Positions 6,437 through 14,792 of a stretch of DNA of 64,000 nucleotides are shown piece after piece. Source of the DNA: Hyphomicrobiaceae bacterium (GTDB lineage: Bacteria > Pseudomonadota > Alphaproteobacteria > Rhizobiales > Hyphomicrobiaceae); the NCBI GenBank assembly GCA_025351355.1, contig JANXWC010000139.1, forward strand, positions 1-64,000. The letters run 5' to 3'. The notes under the pieces were generated by a model that was given only the letters and a program-made list of their open reading frames with translations, had not been told where the DNA came from and ran no database searches. A program made the translations under genes and the position numbers. Every line of letters begins with the position of its first letter. Within the stretch, counting starts at the first letter, position 1.

Positions 6437-7852
6437 CTACAGGCGGCGGAGGGTGGGGATATTGTGCCTGACCAGCATGAGGTCGGTGAGGGCCCAGACG
6501 AGGGCGTCGAGGCTGTCGGGGCTTTTGCCTTCGCTGAGACCGTCGGTGGCGAAGTCGCACATCTGGCGTTCAAGATCGGGGAAGGTGCCGTAATGGGCGA
6601 CGCGGCCTTCGGCGTAGAGCTGGGCAACGGGTTCGGCGCGCAACCACTTGCCGCGCGTGGCGCGCACTTTCTGCACGGGGATGTTCGGATCGACCTGGTG
6701 GATGACGGCGACGACGAGATCGCCACCCTGGTTGACCTCGGCGACGAGGCGGTCAGCTTCGAAATCGTGATAGGCCTGCACAGCAGCGCGGGCCCACGTG
6801 TCGGGCGTGCGGCCCTGGATGGTGCGGTCGGCGAGGATGATGGCGCGCCCGTCGATGGCAATGCCGGCGACGACGATGCCGCAACTGTCGGAGCCGGCGT
6901 TGGCTGTCACAGGTGGATCGATCGCGACGACGATGCGGGTCATTTCCGGGCGGTTGTCAGGCTGCTCGGCGCGCGGGCGTCGGTCGATGTTGGTCGCGCA
7001 GAGAGACGCTTCGTGTGGCTGATGACTTGTCGATGGGTGGATGCGGTTCTGCTCGATCCAGCTGCGTTTCCACAGACCATACATGCGTTCTTCGACGACT
7101 TCGCCGTCGAGTTCCTGGCGACCCATGGGCGTGCCGGCGTAGCGCTTGTGCATGTCGGCGATGAAGGCTGGCGCCAGATTTCGCGCATTGTCGGAGGTGC
7201 GCGAGTGCGTGACGATCAACTGCGGATCTTTCATGAGACGCTTGATGAACTTGGTGCCGCGCGGGGTGGTAGTGATGCAGACCTGCGGACACGCGCCGAG
7301 GCGCATGGTGAATTGCAGATTATCCCAGGCCCGCTCGGGGACGCGCCACTTGGCCAACTCGTCGCACCAGGCGGTATCAAACTGGGGACCGCGCAGGTTC
7401 TCGTATTCGTCGGCGGCGAACATCTGCGCAATGGTGCCGTTGGGCCAAGTGAGCTGGTTGCGAGAAATCTCGTAGACGGGTCGTTCGTGCGGGGCATGAA
7501 CGGACATGAGGCCGGAGACGCCCTCAATCATGACGTCGCGGACTTCGCCGATACTGCGGCCGACGAGGGCGATGCGATGGGCGCGGTGCTCGGTCAGTTG
7601 CGGCACACCGAGCGCGCGGGCGCGAACCCATTCTGCACCGGCGCGCGTTTTGCCGGAGCCCCGGCCACCGAGAATGAGCCAGGTGCGCCATGGCTGACCG
7701 TCTGCGAGGGCGACGGGCGGCAATTGATCGTCGCGCGCCCAGATCATCCAATCATAGGCAAACTCAATCAGCTTGGCCGGCTCAATCGCCTGCAGCAGTT
7801 CTTTTCGCGCCGCTCTCGGCAACGTCGATAAAGCGCTGAAGACGCGCTGCAA
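6437..7852 (-). CDS. large terminase subunit (GTA/HK97-type packaging ATPase-nuclease)
   Basis: This is the DNA-packaging motor of a phage-like particle. The ATPase part has WLILGGRGSGKTRAGAEWVR (Walker A) near the N-terminus and a conserved WARDDQLPP segment just before it, as in RcGTA g2. The C-terminal half holds the RNase H-like nuclease with IVVAIDPPVTANAGSDSCGI and a second acidic cluster further on. The frame stays open to 7960, but that start would overlap the upstream gene by 179 bases and add a Pro-rich stretch absent from the family. I therefore place the start at a TTG at 7852 (another TTG at 7822). The frame is otherwise intact. Confidence 0.88.
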   Translation of the reverse strand: MQRVFSALSTLPRAARKELLQAIEPAKLIEFAYDWMIWARDDQLPPVALADGQPWRTWLILGGRGSGKTRAGAEWVRARALGVPQLTEHRAHRIALVGRSIGEVRDVMIEGVSGLMSVHAPHERPVYEISRNQLTWPNGTIAQMFAADEYENLRGPQFDTAWCDELAKWRVPERAWDNLQFTMRLGACPQVCITTTPRGTKFIKRLMKDPQLIVTHSRTSDNARNLAPAFIADMHKRYAGTPMGRQELDGEVVEERMYGLWKRSWIEQNRIHPSTSHQPHEASLCATNIDRRPRAEQPDNRPEMTRIVVAIDPPVTANAGSDSCGIVVAGIAIDGRAIILADRTIQGRTPDTWARAAVQAYHDFEADRLVAEVNQGGDLVVAVIHQVDPNIPVQKVRATRGKWLRAEPVAQLYAEGRVAHYGTFPDLERQMCDFATDGLSEGKSPDSLDALVWALTDLMLVRHNIPTLRRL

Positions 7853-8438
7853 GTTCGCTGCGGAGGCGGTCCGCCTCGTCGGCAAGCGCCGTGGAGGCGA
7901 GGCTGGCGGATTTGGCGGCGGCACCGCTGATCCGTCTGCCGTTGGGATGGGCATGATCATATTCCGTCACTTGCTCGAGGTTCTTGATGAGGCCGCCGAT
8001 GCTGCGCGTGTCACGCTCGAAGTCGGCGGCGGTTGAAGCGGCGCGCTTCGTGGTCTTGGTGTCGTCCAGACCGGCCATCTCGCGGGCGAAACGGCGTTCG
8101 AGCAGGGTCAGCTTGGTTTCAATGGCGTTAGTGAGACGCTCGACGATGGCACGGCGTTGGGCGATCGGCGTCGGTCTGGTTTTGCGCGCTGGTGGAACAG
8201 GAGGTGTTGGCTCAACAGCCGATGGCAGCGCTGCAAATGGAACCGCGGAGGTTGATTTTGCGGCAGCTTTTTGCTGAGCCCTCTCGACAGCGGAGGGGCG
8301 GCTGACCCATTGGCCTTCGACGCGATGCTTGAGCAGGAAATGCGCTGTTGTTCCGTATTTCTCCAGCAGCTTTGGGATGGACAGCTTGCCGGCTTCGTAG
8401 TCACGGCGGACGTCCTCCCAATCGGGTTCAGCCGACAT
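7782..8438 (-). CDS. small-terminase-like / GTA g1-like DNA-binding protein
   Basis: The product has 218 residues. The N-terminal ~50 residues look like a helix-turn-helix of the type W..VRRDYEAGKLSIPKLLEKYG followed by GQWVSR, typical of proteins encoded before large terminases. A Pro/Ala-rich linker and long charged helices (probable coiled coil, ~95-205) follow, suitable for oligomerisation. AAGGA lies 8 bases before the ATG. The end overlaps the start region of the large terminase, so the two are co-translated. It would recognise DNA for packaging; in GTAs this function is reduced. It is the first gene of the minus-strand unit. Confidence 0.65.
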   Translation of the reverse strand: MSAEPDWEDVRRDYEAGKLSIPKLLEKYGTTAHFLLKHRVEGQWVSRPSAVERAQQKAAAKSTSAVPFAALPSAVEPTPPVPPARKTRPTPIAQRRAIVERLTNAIETKLTLLERRFAREMAGLDDTKTTKRAASTAADFERDTRSIGGLIKNLEQVTEYDHAHPNGRRISGAAAKSASLASTALADEADRLRSELAARLQRFIDVAESGAKRTAAGD

Positions 8439-8838
8439 TGTGGAATTCCTTGTGCGTTAGGGCATACCGGCGCGCTGCGACCACCGCCGATAGCGATGAA
8501 TTGCGTGGAGAAGGATGACCGGTGATACGGTGAGCCGTGGCGATTGATCAGCGCGGGGGATCGGCGAAGCGATGTCGTGTCGGCGTTCGCATACGGATCG
8601 GGTTATAGCAGAACTCTAGCACACCCGGGTGATGGGGGAATAACTAGGTAGTTACCGGGTGTTTCATGGCGCGCTGGCAGACGACTGAGTGCGCAGTACG
8701 TGCCGGCGCAGAAGCTCGTATCAAATCTTTCCCCGGACGCGGGATGATCGCAGCCTCCGATGGCTGACCAATGCGGGTGATGACAGCAGCAACGGGAGCG
8801 GCTATGCGAGACGATGTGAAGAATTGCAGGGAAAGACC
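8439..8838. other. intergenic region between the packaging operon and pheA, with inverted repeats
   Basis: No convincing gene is seen in these 400 bases. It must hold the divergent promoters of the minus-strand packaging unit and of pheA. Two symmetric sites stand out: TAACTAGGTAGTTA at 8641-8654, and flanking CACCCGG/CCGGGTG arms around it. They could form an operator. No -35/-10 pair was identified with confidence. Confidence 0.35.
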
Positions 8839-9747
8839 ATGTCGAAAGCAAAAACGGCGACGGTGCCAGCGAGCAAGACGGGCAAGGCTGCGAAGGCTGT
8901 GATGCCACGCATCGCCTATCAGGGCGAGCCGGGCGCCAACAGTCACATCGCCTGCAGCGAAATTTATCCGGAGATGGCGCCGCTGCCATGCGCGGCATTT
9001 GAGGATGCGCTGGCAGCGGTAAAATCAGGCGACGCGCAATTGGCGATGATCCCGATCGAGAATTCGATCGCCGGGCGGGTCGCCGATATCCATCACATGC
9101 TGCCGGCGTCGGGATTGCACATCATCGGCGAGCATTTCCTGCCGATCCGGTTTCAGTTGATGGCGATCCGTGGAGCAAAACTTTCGGGAATCACGGATGT
9201 ATACAGCCATGTTCATGCGATCGGACAATGCCGGAAGATTATCCGCAAGCTGGGCCTGAAGCCGCACGTGGCCGGCGATACCGCAGGGGCCGCCCGGCAA
9301 GTGTCGGAATGGCGCGATGCGACGAAGGCGGCGTTTGCACCACGCTTGGCGGCGGAGGTGTATGATCTCGATATTCTTGCCGAGGACGTCGAGGATGAGA
9401 AACACAATACGACGCGCTTTGTGATCCTGTCGAAGACGCCGGCACCTGCAAAGCCGGGCGTCGAACCGGTGCTGACGACATTCGTTTTCGACGTGCGCAA
9501 TATTCCAGCAGCGCTTTACAAAGCGTTAGGCGGATTTGCGACCAACGGTGTGAACATGACGAAGCTCGAAAGCTACATGGTCGACGGCAGCTTCACCGCG
9601 ACGATGTTTCTGGCCGACATCGAAGGCCATCCGACCGATCCGCCGGTGGCGCGCGCGCTGGAAGAATTGAAATACTTTTCAACAGAGCTGCGCATTCTCG
9701 GCGTGTATGCCGCGAGCGCGCTACGGGCAACGCTCAATGGTGGGTGA
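8839..9747 (+). CDS. pheA: prephenate dehydratase
   Basis: The enzyme converts prephenate to phenylpyruvate in phenylalanine biosynthesis, in the cytoplasm. The start is the ATG at 8839 preceded by CAGGGAAAG; it adds a ~20-residue Lys/Ala-rich N-terminus before the catalytic domain (IAYQGEPGANSHIA). Family signatures present are PIENSIAGRV, the catalytic NTTRF (TRF motif) and, in the C-terminal ACT domain, KLESYMVDGSF, the phenylalanine-binding ESY site. This is the short monofunctional form without chorismate mutase, as in most alphaproteobacteria. Length (302 residues) is normal. Feedback inhibition by phenylalanine through the ACT domain is expected. Confidence 0.95.
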   Translation: MSKAKTATVPASKTGKAAKAVMPRIAYQGEPGANSHIACSEIYPEMAPLPCAAFEDALAAVKSGDAQLAMIPIENSIAGRVADIHHMLPASGLHIIGEHFLPIRFQLMAIRGAKLSGITDVYSHVHAIGQCRKIIRKLGLKPHVAGDTAGAARQVSEWRDATKAAFAPRLAAEVYDLDILAEDVEDEKHNTTRFVILSKTPAPAKPGVEPVLTTFVFDVRNIPAALYKALGGFATNGVNMTKLESYMVDGSFTATMFLADIEGHPTDPPVARALEELKYFSTELRILGVYAASALRATLNGG

Positions 9748-9915
9748 AGTTTCGCTGCGCGAGCGGGCTGCTGCCAACACCCGCTTGGGAGCAAAGCTCC
9801 CAAAACCTCAGTACTTTTGAAATCAGAAGGCGGGCGGTTCGGAGGGCGTCCCTCCGAGCGGATCGAAAGGCTGAAGTCTTTCTCGCGAAGCGAAATGCAA
9901 ACCGGAGACAACAAA

Positions 9916-10374
9916 ATGCGCGGCATGTATTACGAGGAATTCGAAATCGGCAAACCGATCGAGCATACGATCCGGCGCACGGTGACGGAAATGGACAACA
10001 CGCTGTTTTCTTGCATGACGCACAATCCGCAGCCGCTGCATATCGACCACGAATTTTCAGCCAGTACGGAATGGAAGCAACCGCTGGTCAATTCGTTGTT
10101 CACGCTTGGCTTGATGATTGGCATTTCCGTCAACGACACGACGATCGGCACGACCATCGGCAACCTCGGCATGACCGACGTCAGATTCCCAAAACCAGTG
10201 TTTCACGGTGACACCATCCGCGTGACAACAAAGATCGTGTCCAAGCGCGAGAGCAAATCGCGACCGGATGCAGGGTTGGTGGAATTTTATCACTCCGCCT
10301 TCAACCAACGCGGCGAAATGGTGGCCGAGTGCACACGGCAGGCGATGATGCGGAAGCAACCAACCAAAACCTGA
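9916..10374 (+). CDS. MaoC-family hydratase/dehydratase
   Basis: A single hot-dog-fold hydratase domain of 152 residues. The motif CMTHNPQPLHIDHEFS carries the catalytic Asp/His-type hydratase signature, and FPKPVFHGDTIRVTTKI is the typical second block. These enzymes hydrate trans-2-enoyl-CoA or related C4-C5 dicarboxyl-CoA esters. The substrate cannot be fixed from sequence. A start is chosen at 9916 because CGGAG lies about 10 bases upstream and the family begins with Y.EEFEIG. The 168-base gap after pheA suggests separate transcription. A hairpin terminator follows. Confidence 0.85.
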   Translation: MRGMYYEEFEIGKPIEHTIRRTVTEMDNTLFSCMTHNPQPLHIDHEFSASTEWKQPLVNSLFTLGLMIGISVNDTTIGTTIGNLGMTDVRFPKPVFHGDTIRVTTKIVSKRESKSRPDAGLVEFYHSAFNQRGEMVAECTRQAMMRKQPTKT

Positions 10375-10400
10375 ACCGCTTCTGCGCACATTTGAGCTAT

Positions 10401-10427
10401 GCTCCGTGTTTTTAAAAAACACCGAGC
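10401..10427. terminator. bidirectional rho-independent terminator
   Basis: GCTC-GTGTTTTT and AAAAAACAC-GAGC form a long A/T-flanked stem between two convergent genes. The T-run on either strand suits termination from both sides. Confidence 0.65.
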
Positions 10428-10444
10428 GTAGACCTTCCTTGATC

Positions 10445-10948
10445 TTAATTCTTTTTCATCGCGTCAGATGCTTTCTCGCCCAGAGATTTGGCTGTTTCCT
10501 TCACTTTGTCGGCGGCAGTCTTCAGCTTCTCTTCGACCGTCACCGCCATCGGCGTCTCACGCCACGCAAACTTCGGCGCCGCTTCCAGCTCTGATTTTGT
10601 CGTTTTCAATTTGATTGTGCGTTCGCCCTGCGGCCCGGTGCCAAAATTGAGCGCCGCATATGGAAAGCCGACGTTTTTTTCACCGACTCCGAGAAACCCA
10701 CCAACGCCAACCACGACCGTCGTGATCTGCCCACTGGAGTTGACAAGCAGATAATTGACATCGCCCAAAGGTTCCGAAGCTTCGTTGACGACTTTGGTCC
10801 CGATCAGCGTCGATATATTCGACTCCGTTGACGCTTGGCTGGGAACGATCGTGGCCGTGGTCAGTTGCGCTGAACTGCTTGACGCGCCAATAATTGCGAG
10901 TCCCGCGGCCAGGCAAAGATGACGCGCATAAAACAACTTTTGGGTCAT
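10445..10948 (-). CDS. exported PRC-barrel domain protein
   Basis: The start at 10948 gives a signal peptide (LCLAAGLAIIGASSSSAQ). Residues ~45-125 form a PRC barrel: ISTLIGTKVVNEASEPLGDV, then a VVVGVGGFLGVGEKNVGFP block typical of periplasmic PRC-barrel proteins in Rhizobiales. The C-terminal ~35 residues are a Lys/Glu-rich helix (KLKTAADKVKETAKSLGEKA). Such proteins are abundant and poorly characterised; a structural or stress role in the periplasm is possible. It is monocistronic and shares a terminator region with the convergent MaoC gene. Confidence 0.8.
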   Translation of the reverse strand: MTQKLFYARHLCLAAGLAIIGASSSSAQLTTATIVPSQASTESNISTLIGTKVVNEASEPLGDVNYLLVNSSGQITTVVVGVGGFLGVGEKNVGFPYAALNFGTGPQGERTIKLKTTKSELEAAPKFAWRETPMAVTVEEKLKTAADKVKETAKSLGEKASDAMKKN

Positions 10949-11030
10949 GGCACGTCCGATCAAAATGGTTGGGATCACCGACAAAGAACGCGCCGATAGT
11001 GGATTTGGTTGCGAACGCGCTGACACCCAG

Positions 11031-12455
11031 TCATCGCGGACCACCGGTTACCCCGAGGTCCCAATAAAGACCGGCCATCAAACGCAGTGCACTCTTGGCG
11101 ACGGGCACCAGAATGTGTTCGTCGGGGGCGTGCTGCGAGCAACCCGGATACGAATGCGGCACCCATACCGTCGGCATACCCAAACCGGTCTGAAAGAGGT
11201 GGTTGGGAACACCGCCACCGGAGGACGGAATGACTGCAGGTTTTTCATTGCTGGTTTCGGTGAACGACCGCACCACCCACTGCGCCCAGGGATCATCGAC
11301 GTCGGTGCGGGTGGCTTCGAAGCGGGCGACTTCGGGGAGGGCTACGATATCGACGTGCTTGAAACTGTGCTGGTCGAGATGGCGGCGCAAGGCCGGCAGC
11401 ACAGCGTCGACTTTGGTGCCCACCACATAGCGCAGCTGGCAGCGCGCGCGAGCCGACGGCGCGATGGCATTGACCGGCGCCTCCGGATTGCCCGATGTCA
11501 TCGCCAGCACCGCAAAACTGTTCCAGGCATAGACTTTTTCCGGTCCGCTCAAGCCGATCTCGCCCCAGGTCGGATCTTGTGTCGGCGCGTTCTCGCCGCC
11601 GTCGATGGTGATATCTTTCAGCGCGGCGCGGACGTTCGGTGCCAAGGGCGGCGGCAACCAGGCCCTCAGTTTCAAGCCGCCGCGCCGGCCGACGAACGAC
11701 GCAATCGCGTGCGCCAGGATGATCGCGGGATCGGCGAGCAGTCCGCCCCAATTGCCGCTGTGATGGCCGCCGTCACGCAGGTTGCAAACGAGGTCGAAGG
11801 TGAGCGCGCCACGATTGCCGAGCACGATAGTCGGACGCTGAGCTGTCGCGCGTGGACCGTCGGAGGCGATCAGTACGTCGGCGGCGAATGCGTCCTTGTT
11901 GGCGAGCACAATTTCATCGAGCCCGGCCGAACCGGTCTCCTCGGCCATTTCGATGATGTACTTGCAATTGAAGCCGAGCTTGCCGCCGCGCTCGGCCATG
12001 ACGGCCGCCAGCGCCGCCATGTTGATGGTGTGCTGGCATTTATTGTCGGCGGTGCCGCGACCATAAAGCCGATCGCCGTCGCGTTGCAGCTGCCAGGGGC
12101 CGTTGCCTTTGGTCCACTGTGCGTCCTGACCTCGGATGACGTCACCGTGACCGTAGCCGAGCACGGTCGGATATTTGGCGTCCTCGATGCGCGTAGCGAG
12201 TAGCACGGGACCTTGGCCGGCAACGGGATTGGCAAAGCTGCGACAAGTGAAACCAAGCGCCTCGAACGCCGGGATCATCTCGGCTGTAATGTAGCGGTCG
12301 AGCTCGGCGCGGCTGGCCGGCAGCGCCTGACTCTCGGTGCGGATGGCGACGCGACGCGCGAGATCGGTCTCGAAGGCGCCACCATCGAGATAGGCTTCGG
12401 CGCGAGCGAGCGCCCCGGCGCGCACGCCAGCGATTTTCGTGTTGCTCTTGGACAT
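11031..12455 (-). CDS. M20-family metallopeptidase
   Basis: A zinc peptidase of the M20 dipeptidase/deacylase group, 474 residues from the ATG at 12455, which is preceded by GGGGGAT. Metal-site motifs in order are GYGHGDVI (first His/Asp), RGTADNKCQH (bridging Asp) and the EMAEETGSAG pair of catalytic and ligand Glu, with a late His in SQHAPDEH. The insert between ~210 and 330 is the lid/dimerisation domain. No signal peptide is present, so it is cytoplasmic. Substrate is probably a small peptide or N-acyl amino acid, but not determinable. The gene is divergent from the solute-binding protein at 12662. Confidence 0.9.
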   Translation of the reverse strand: MSKSNTKIAGVRAGALARAEAYLDGGAFETDLARRVAIRTESQALPASRAELDRYITAEMIPAFEALGFTCRSFANPVAGQGPVLLATRIEDAKYPTVLGYGHGDVIRGQDAQWTKGNGPWQLQRDGDRLYGRGTADNKCQHTINMAALAAVMAERGGKLGFNCKYIIEMAEETGSAGLDEIVLANKDAFAADVLIASDGPRATAQRPTIVLGNRGALTFDLVCNLRDGGHHSGNWGGLLADPAIILAHAIASFVGRRGGLKLRAWLPPPLAPNVRAALKDITIDGGENAPTQDPTWGEIGLSGPEKVYAWNSFAVLAMTSGNPEAPVNAIAPSARARCQLRYVVGTKVDAVLPALRRHLDQHSFKHVDIVALPEVARFEATRTDVDDPWAQWVVRSFTETSNEKPAVIPSSGGGVPNHLFQTGLGMPTVWVPHSYPGCSQHAPDEHILVPVAKSALRLMAGLYWDLGVTGGPR

Positions 12456-12661
12456 CCGATATCCCCCGGCTTGAATACAAATCAATTTGGCCGGAGCGAA
12501 CCACGCACGCGCGATTTCAGCAAGCGTGCCCCGGTTAATTTTGGGCATACAACGCGTTTTGCGAAATTTCTCACCAACTTGCCGCTGCGTTGGACGGCCG
12601 GAGGTTGCTACGCTACGTTGAACTTGGGCGCACGTTTAAAACAAGCCTTGGAGCGTTTGCG

Positions 12662-13456
12662 ATGATGCGATCTCGGTTGTTGACGGGAGCATTGAGTTCC
12701 CTGGTCGTCGCAGTCGGAAGTCTCGCCGCCAGCGCCGATGGAGTGCGTGATATCGCACCAACTGGTGCGCTGCGCGTCGCGATCGCCGTCGGCCCCGCCA
12801 ATTCGGCTTTTTGGGCAACGCGCAATTCGGCTAACGGCAAACCGCACGGCGTGACTGTAGAACTCGCCAACGCCGCAGCCGACAAATTGAACGTACCGCT
12901 GCAGATCGTCGAGTATCTTAGCTCGGACGAGATCGCGGCCGCCGGCAGCACGGATGCCTGGGATATTTCCTTCATGCCAGCTGAGGCCCGACGCGAACAG
13001 TTCGTGGACCACGGGCCCGCCTATGTTGCCTACACCAGCAGCTATCTGGTGCGTGCCGGATCCGCAATTCGTTCGAATGCGGATGTCGACAGAAGCGGTA
13101 TTCGGGTCGGCTGCATCGAAGGCACGGCCACATCGCGCACCATTGCCAAGACCCTGCAACACGCCACCCTCACCAAGTTCGTCAAAGCAGAAGTTGCAGC
13201 CGAGCTGATCGGCAACGGTCAACTCGACGCGCTCGCGATGGGCACGGAAGCGGTGGAGGATCTTTCGCGAAGACTGCCCGGCACAGCAGTCCTCAAAGAA
13301 GTCGTCCAATCCACGGGCGTTGTCGTCGTGTCGCCGAAGGGTCGACCCGCCGTCAAAGCGTGGGCCGCCCAGTTCCTGCAAGACGCCAAGATCGACGGCA
13401 CCGTGCGTCGTGCCCTCGACGTAGGCGGTTCCGCCAACGCGAGAGTCGCGCCGTAG
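12662..13456 (+). CDS. periplasmic solute-binding protein, amino-acid ABC type (family 3)
   Basis: A signal peptide (LLTGALSSLVVAVGSLAASA) precedes a bilobed SBP_bac_3 domain: TGALRVAIAVGPANSAFW, GVTVELANAAADKLNVPLQI, and WDISFMPAEARREQF. The hinge region VGCIEGTATSRTIAKTL is also typical. Length (264 residues) is normal. There is no permease or ATPase gene next to it, so it is an orphan binding protein that must use a transporter encoded elsewhere or act as a sensor. TTGGAG lies about 10 bases before the start. Confidence 0.85.
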   Translation: MMRSRLLTGALSSLVVAVGSLAASADGVRDIAPTGALRVAIAVGPANSAFWATRNSANGKPHGVTVELANAAADKLNVPLQIVEYLSSDEIAAAGSTDAWDISFMPAEARREQFVDHGPAYVAYTSSYLVRAGSAIRSNADVDRSGIRVGCIEGTATSRTIAKTLQHATLTKFVKAEVAAELIGNGQLDALAMGTEAVEDLSRRLPGTAVLKEVVQSTGVVVVSPKGRPAVKAWAAQFLQDAKIDGTVRRALDVGGSANARVAP

Positions 13457-13681
13457 AATTTGATAAGATAATTTTCTCCGGTCTTCACCCATACGCGCTC
13501 ATGCCTAAATTCCGAACAGAACCTGACAGCACGAACTGTTGCCGGGCTCATAGCGCATGACGGGTATGCAGGCATTTCGACCAATGGTGGGGGATCAAGG
13601 GTTGCGCACGCGCGCCGATGCAGCGAAAGTCGCGACACGTCCCGCAGCATTCCAAATGTTGTTTCTAATCCCGGCCACCTC

Positions 13682-14782
13682 ATGCCGATTGCCAAGTCAC
13701 TACCGTCGCCGTTTCTCGGCCGCAACGATCCCGTTGCCGGCGCCATGTGGATCATCTTCTCGATGGCCACACTGTGCGGGCTGACGGCGTGCGCGAAAGC
13801 GCTATCGATGGCCGGGGTGCATCCGTTCCAGGTGGTGTTCTTCCGCAATCTGTTCGCAGCCATCGTGTTCTCGCCGTTGCTGTTTTACCGCGGCATGGCC
13901 TTGTTCGACACCGGCCAGTTGCCGACCTACGGTATCCGCTGCGCAGTCGCGCTGGTGTCGATGCTGCTATGGTTTTATTCGCTCTCCAAAATCCCCATTG
14001 GCGAGGTGACCGCGATCACCTTCCTGACGCCGTTATGCGGCACGCTTGGCGCCATTTTTCTGCTGGGCGAGAGAGTGCGCGCGCGTCGCTGGACCGCCTT
14101 GGCGATCGGGTTTCTCGGCGCGTTGATCATCCTGCGGCCAGGCCTGTCGCCGCTTGGAGCGGGTCATCTCGCAGCCCTCCTGTCCACCATTTCCGGCGGC
14201 ATGAGCGCCATCCTCGTCAAACAACTGACAGCCCGCGACGACCCCAACAAGATCGTGTTTCTTACACACGTCTTCCTGGTGCCGATGTCGCTGATCCCCG
14301 CGCTGTTCGTGTGGGGTTGGCCACCACTCTCCACCGTACCGTTGTTGCTTGGCATGGGCGCCTTCGCGACGCTCGGGCATGCCTCGCTGGTGCGCGGATA
14401 TTCCATGATGGATGCCTCACTGGCCCTGACATTTGAATTTTCGAAACTGCCGTTCACCGCCATCGTCGCCTACATCTTCTTCAACGAAACGATTGACGGC
14501 TGGACCTGGCTCGGCGCGTTCGTGATCATCGGTTCGGCCACCTATATCGCGCGGCGTGAGGCGCAAGTGCGTGCCGAGGCAAAGGCGCAGCTCTTGGCCG
14601 CAGCGAACGCCGACGCGAGTGCAAAGGCAGCATCAGAGCCGGCGCGAATGGGCGCTCACTTGAGCGTCGTCGACGGCAACGGCATGCGACACGTGAAGAC
14701 TGCAGCAGCGCGCCAAAGCGAGATGGCGCACAGCGCGCGCAAGGCTGGCGGCAAGGGACGCAAGCGGCCGCGCAGGCATTGA
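13682..14782 (+). CDS. EamA/DMT-family transporter
   Basis: Ten predicted membrane helices arranged as two EamA halves, with the conserved SKIPIGEVTAITFLTPLCGT and LGALIILRPGLSPLG segments. Such proteins export small metabolites or amino acids from the cytoplasm. The substrate is unknown. The last ~70 residues are an unusual Ala/Lys/Arg-rich cytoplasmic tail ending KGRKRPRRH, longer than in typical family members. The convergent galM gene ends 11 bases after this stop. Confidence 0.88.
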   Translation: MPIAKSLPSPFLGRNDPVAGAMWIIFSMATLCGLTACAKALSMAGVHPFQVVFFRNLFAAIVFSPLLFYRGMALFDTGQLPTYGIRCAVALVSMLLWFYSLSKIPIGEVTAITFLTPLCGTLGAIFLLGERVRARRWTALAIGFLGALIILRPGLSPLGAGHLAALLSTISGGMSAILVKQLTARDDPNKIVFLTHVFLVPMSLIPALFVWGWPPLSTVPLLLGMGAFATLGHASLVRGYSMMDASLALTFEFSKLPFTAIVAYIFFNETIDGWTWLGAFVIIGSATYIARREAQVRAEAKAQLLAAANADASAKAASEPARMGAHLSVVDGNGMRHVKTAAARQSEMAHSARKAGGKGRKRPRRH

Positions 14783-14792
14783 GTGCACTGGC

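Noticed and set aside
6299-7831. A long open frame (510 codons) on the plus strand opposite the terminase
   Set aside because: It is a GC-rich mirror of the terminase gene; its translation has no domain pattern while the minus strand has Walker and nuclease motifs.
1-8438. A prophage with integrase and attachment sites
   Set aside because: No integrase, repressor, lysis gene or att-like direct repeats are seen; a GTA or decayed element fits better.
10947-12203. A 418-codon plus-strand frame opposite the M20 peptidase
   Set aside because: No family features; the minus-strand frame has complete metal-site motifs.
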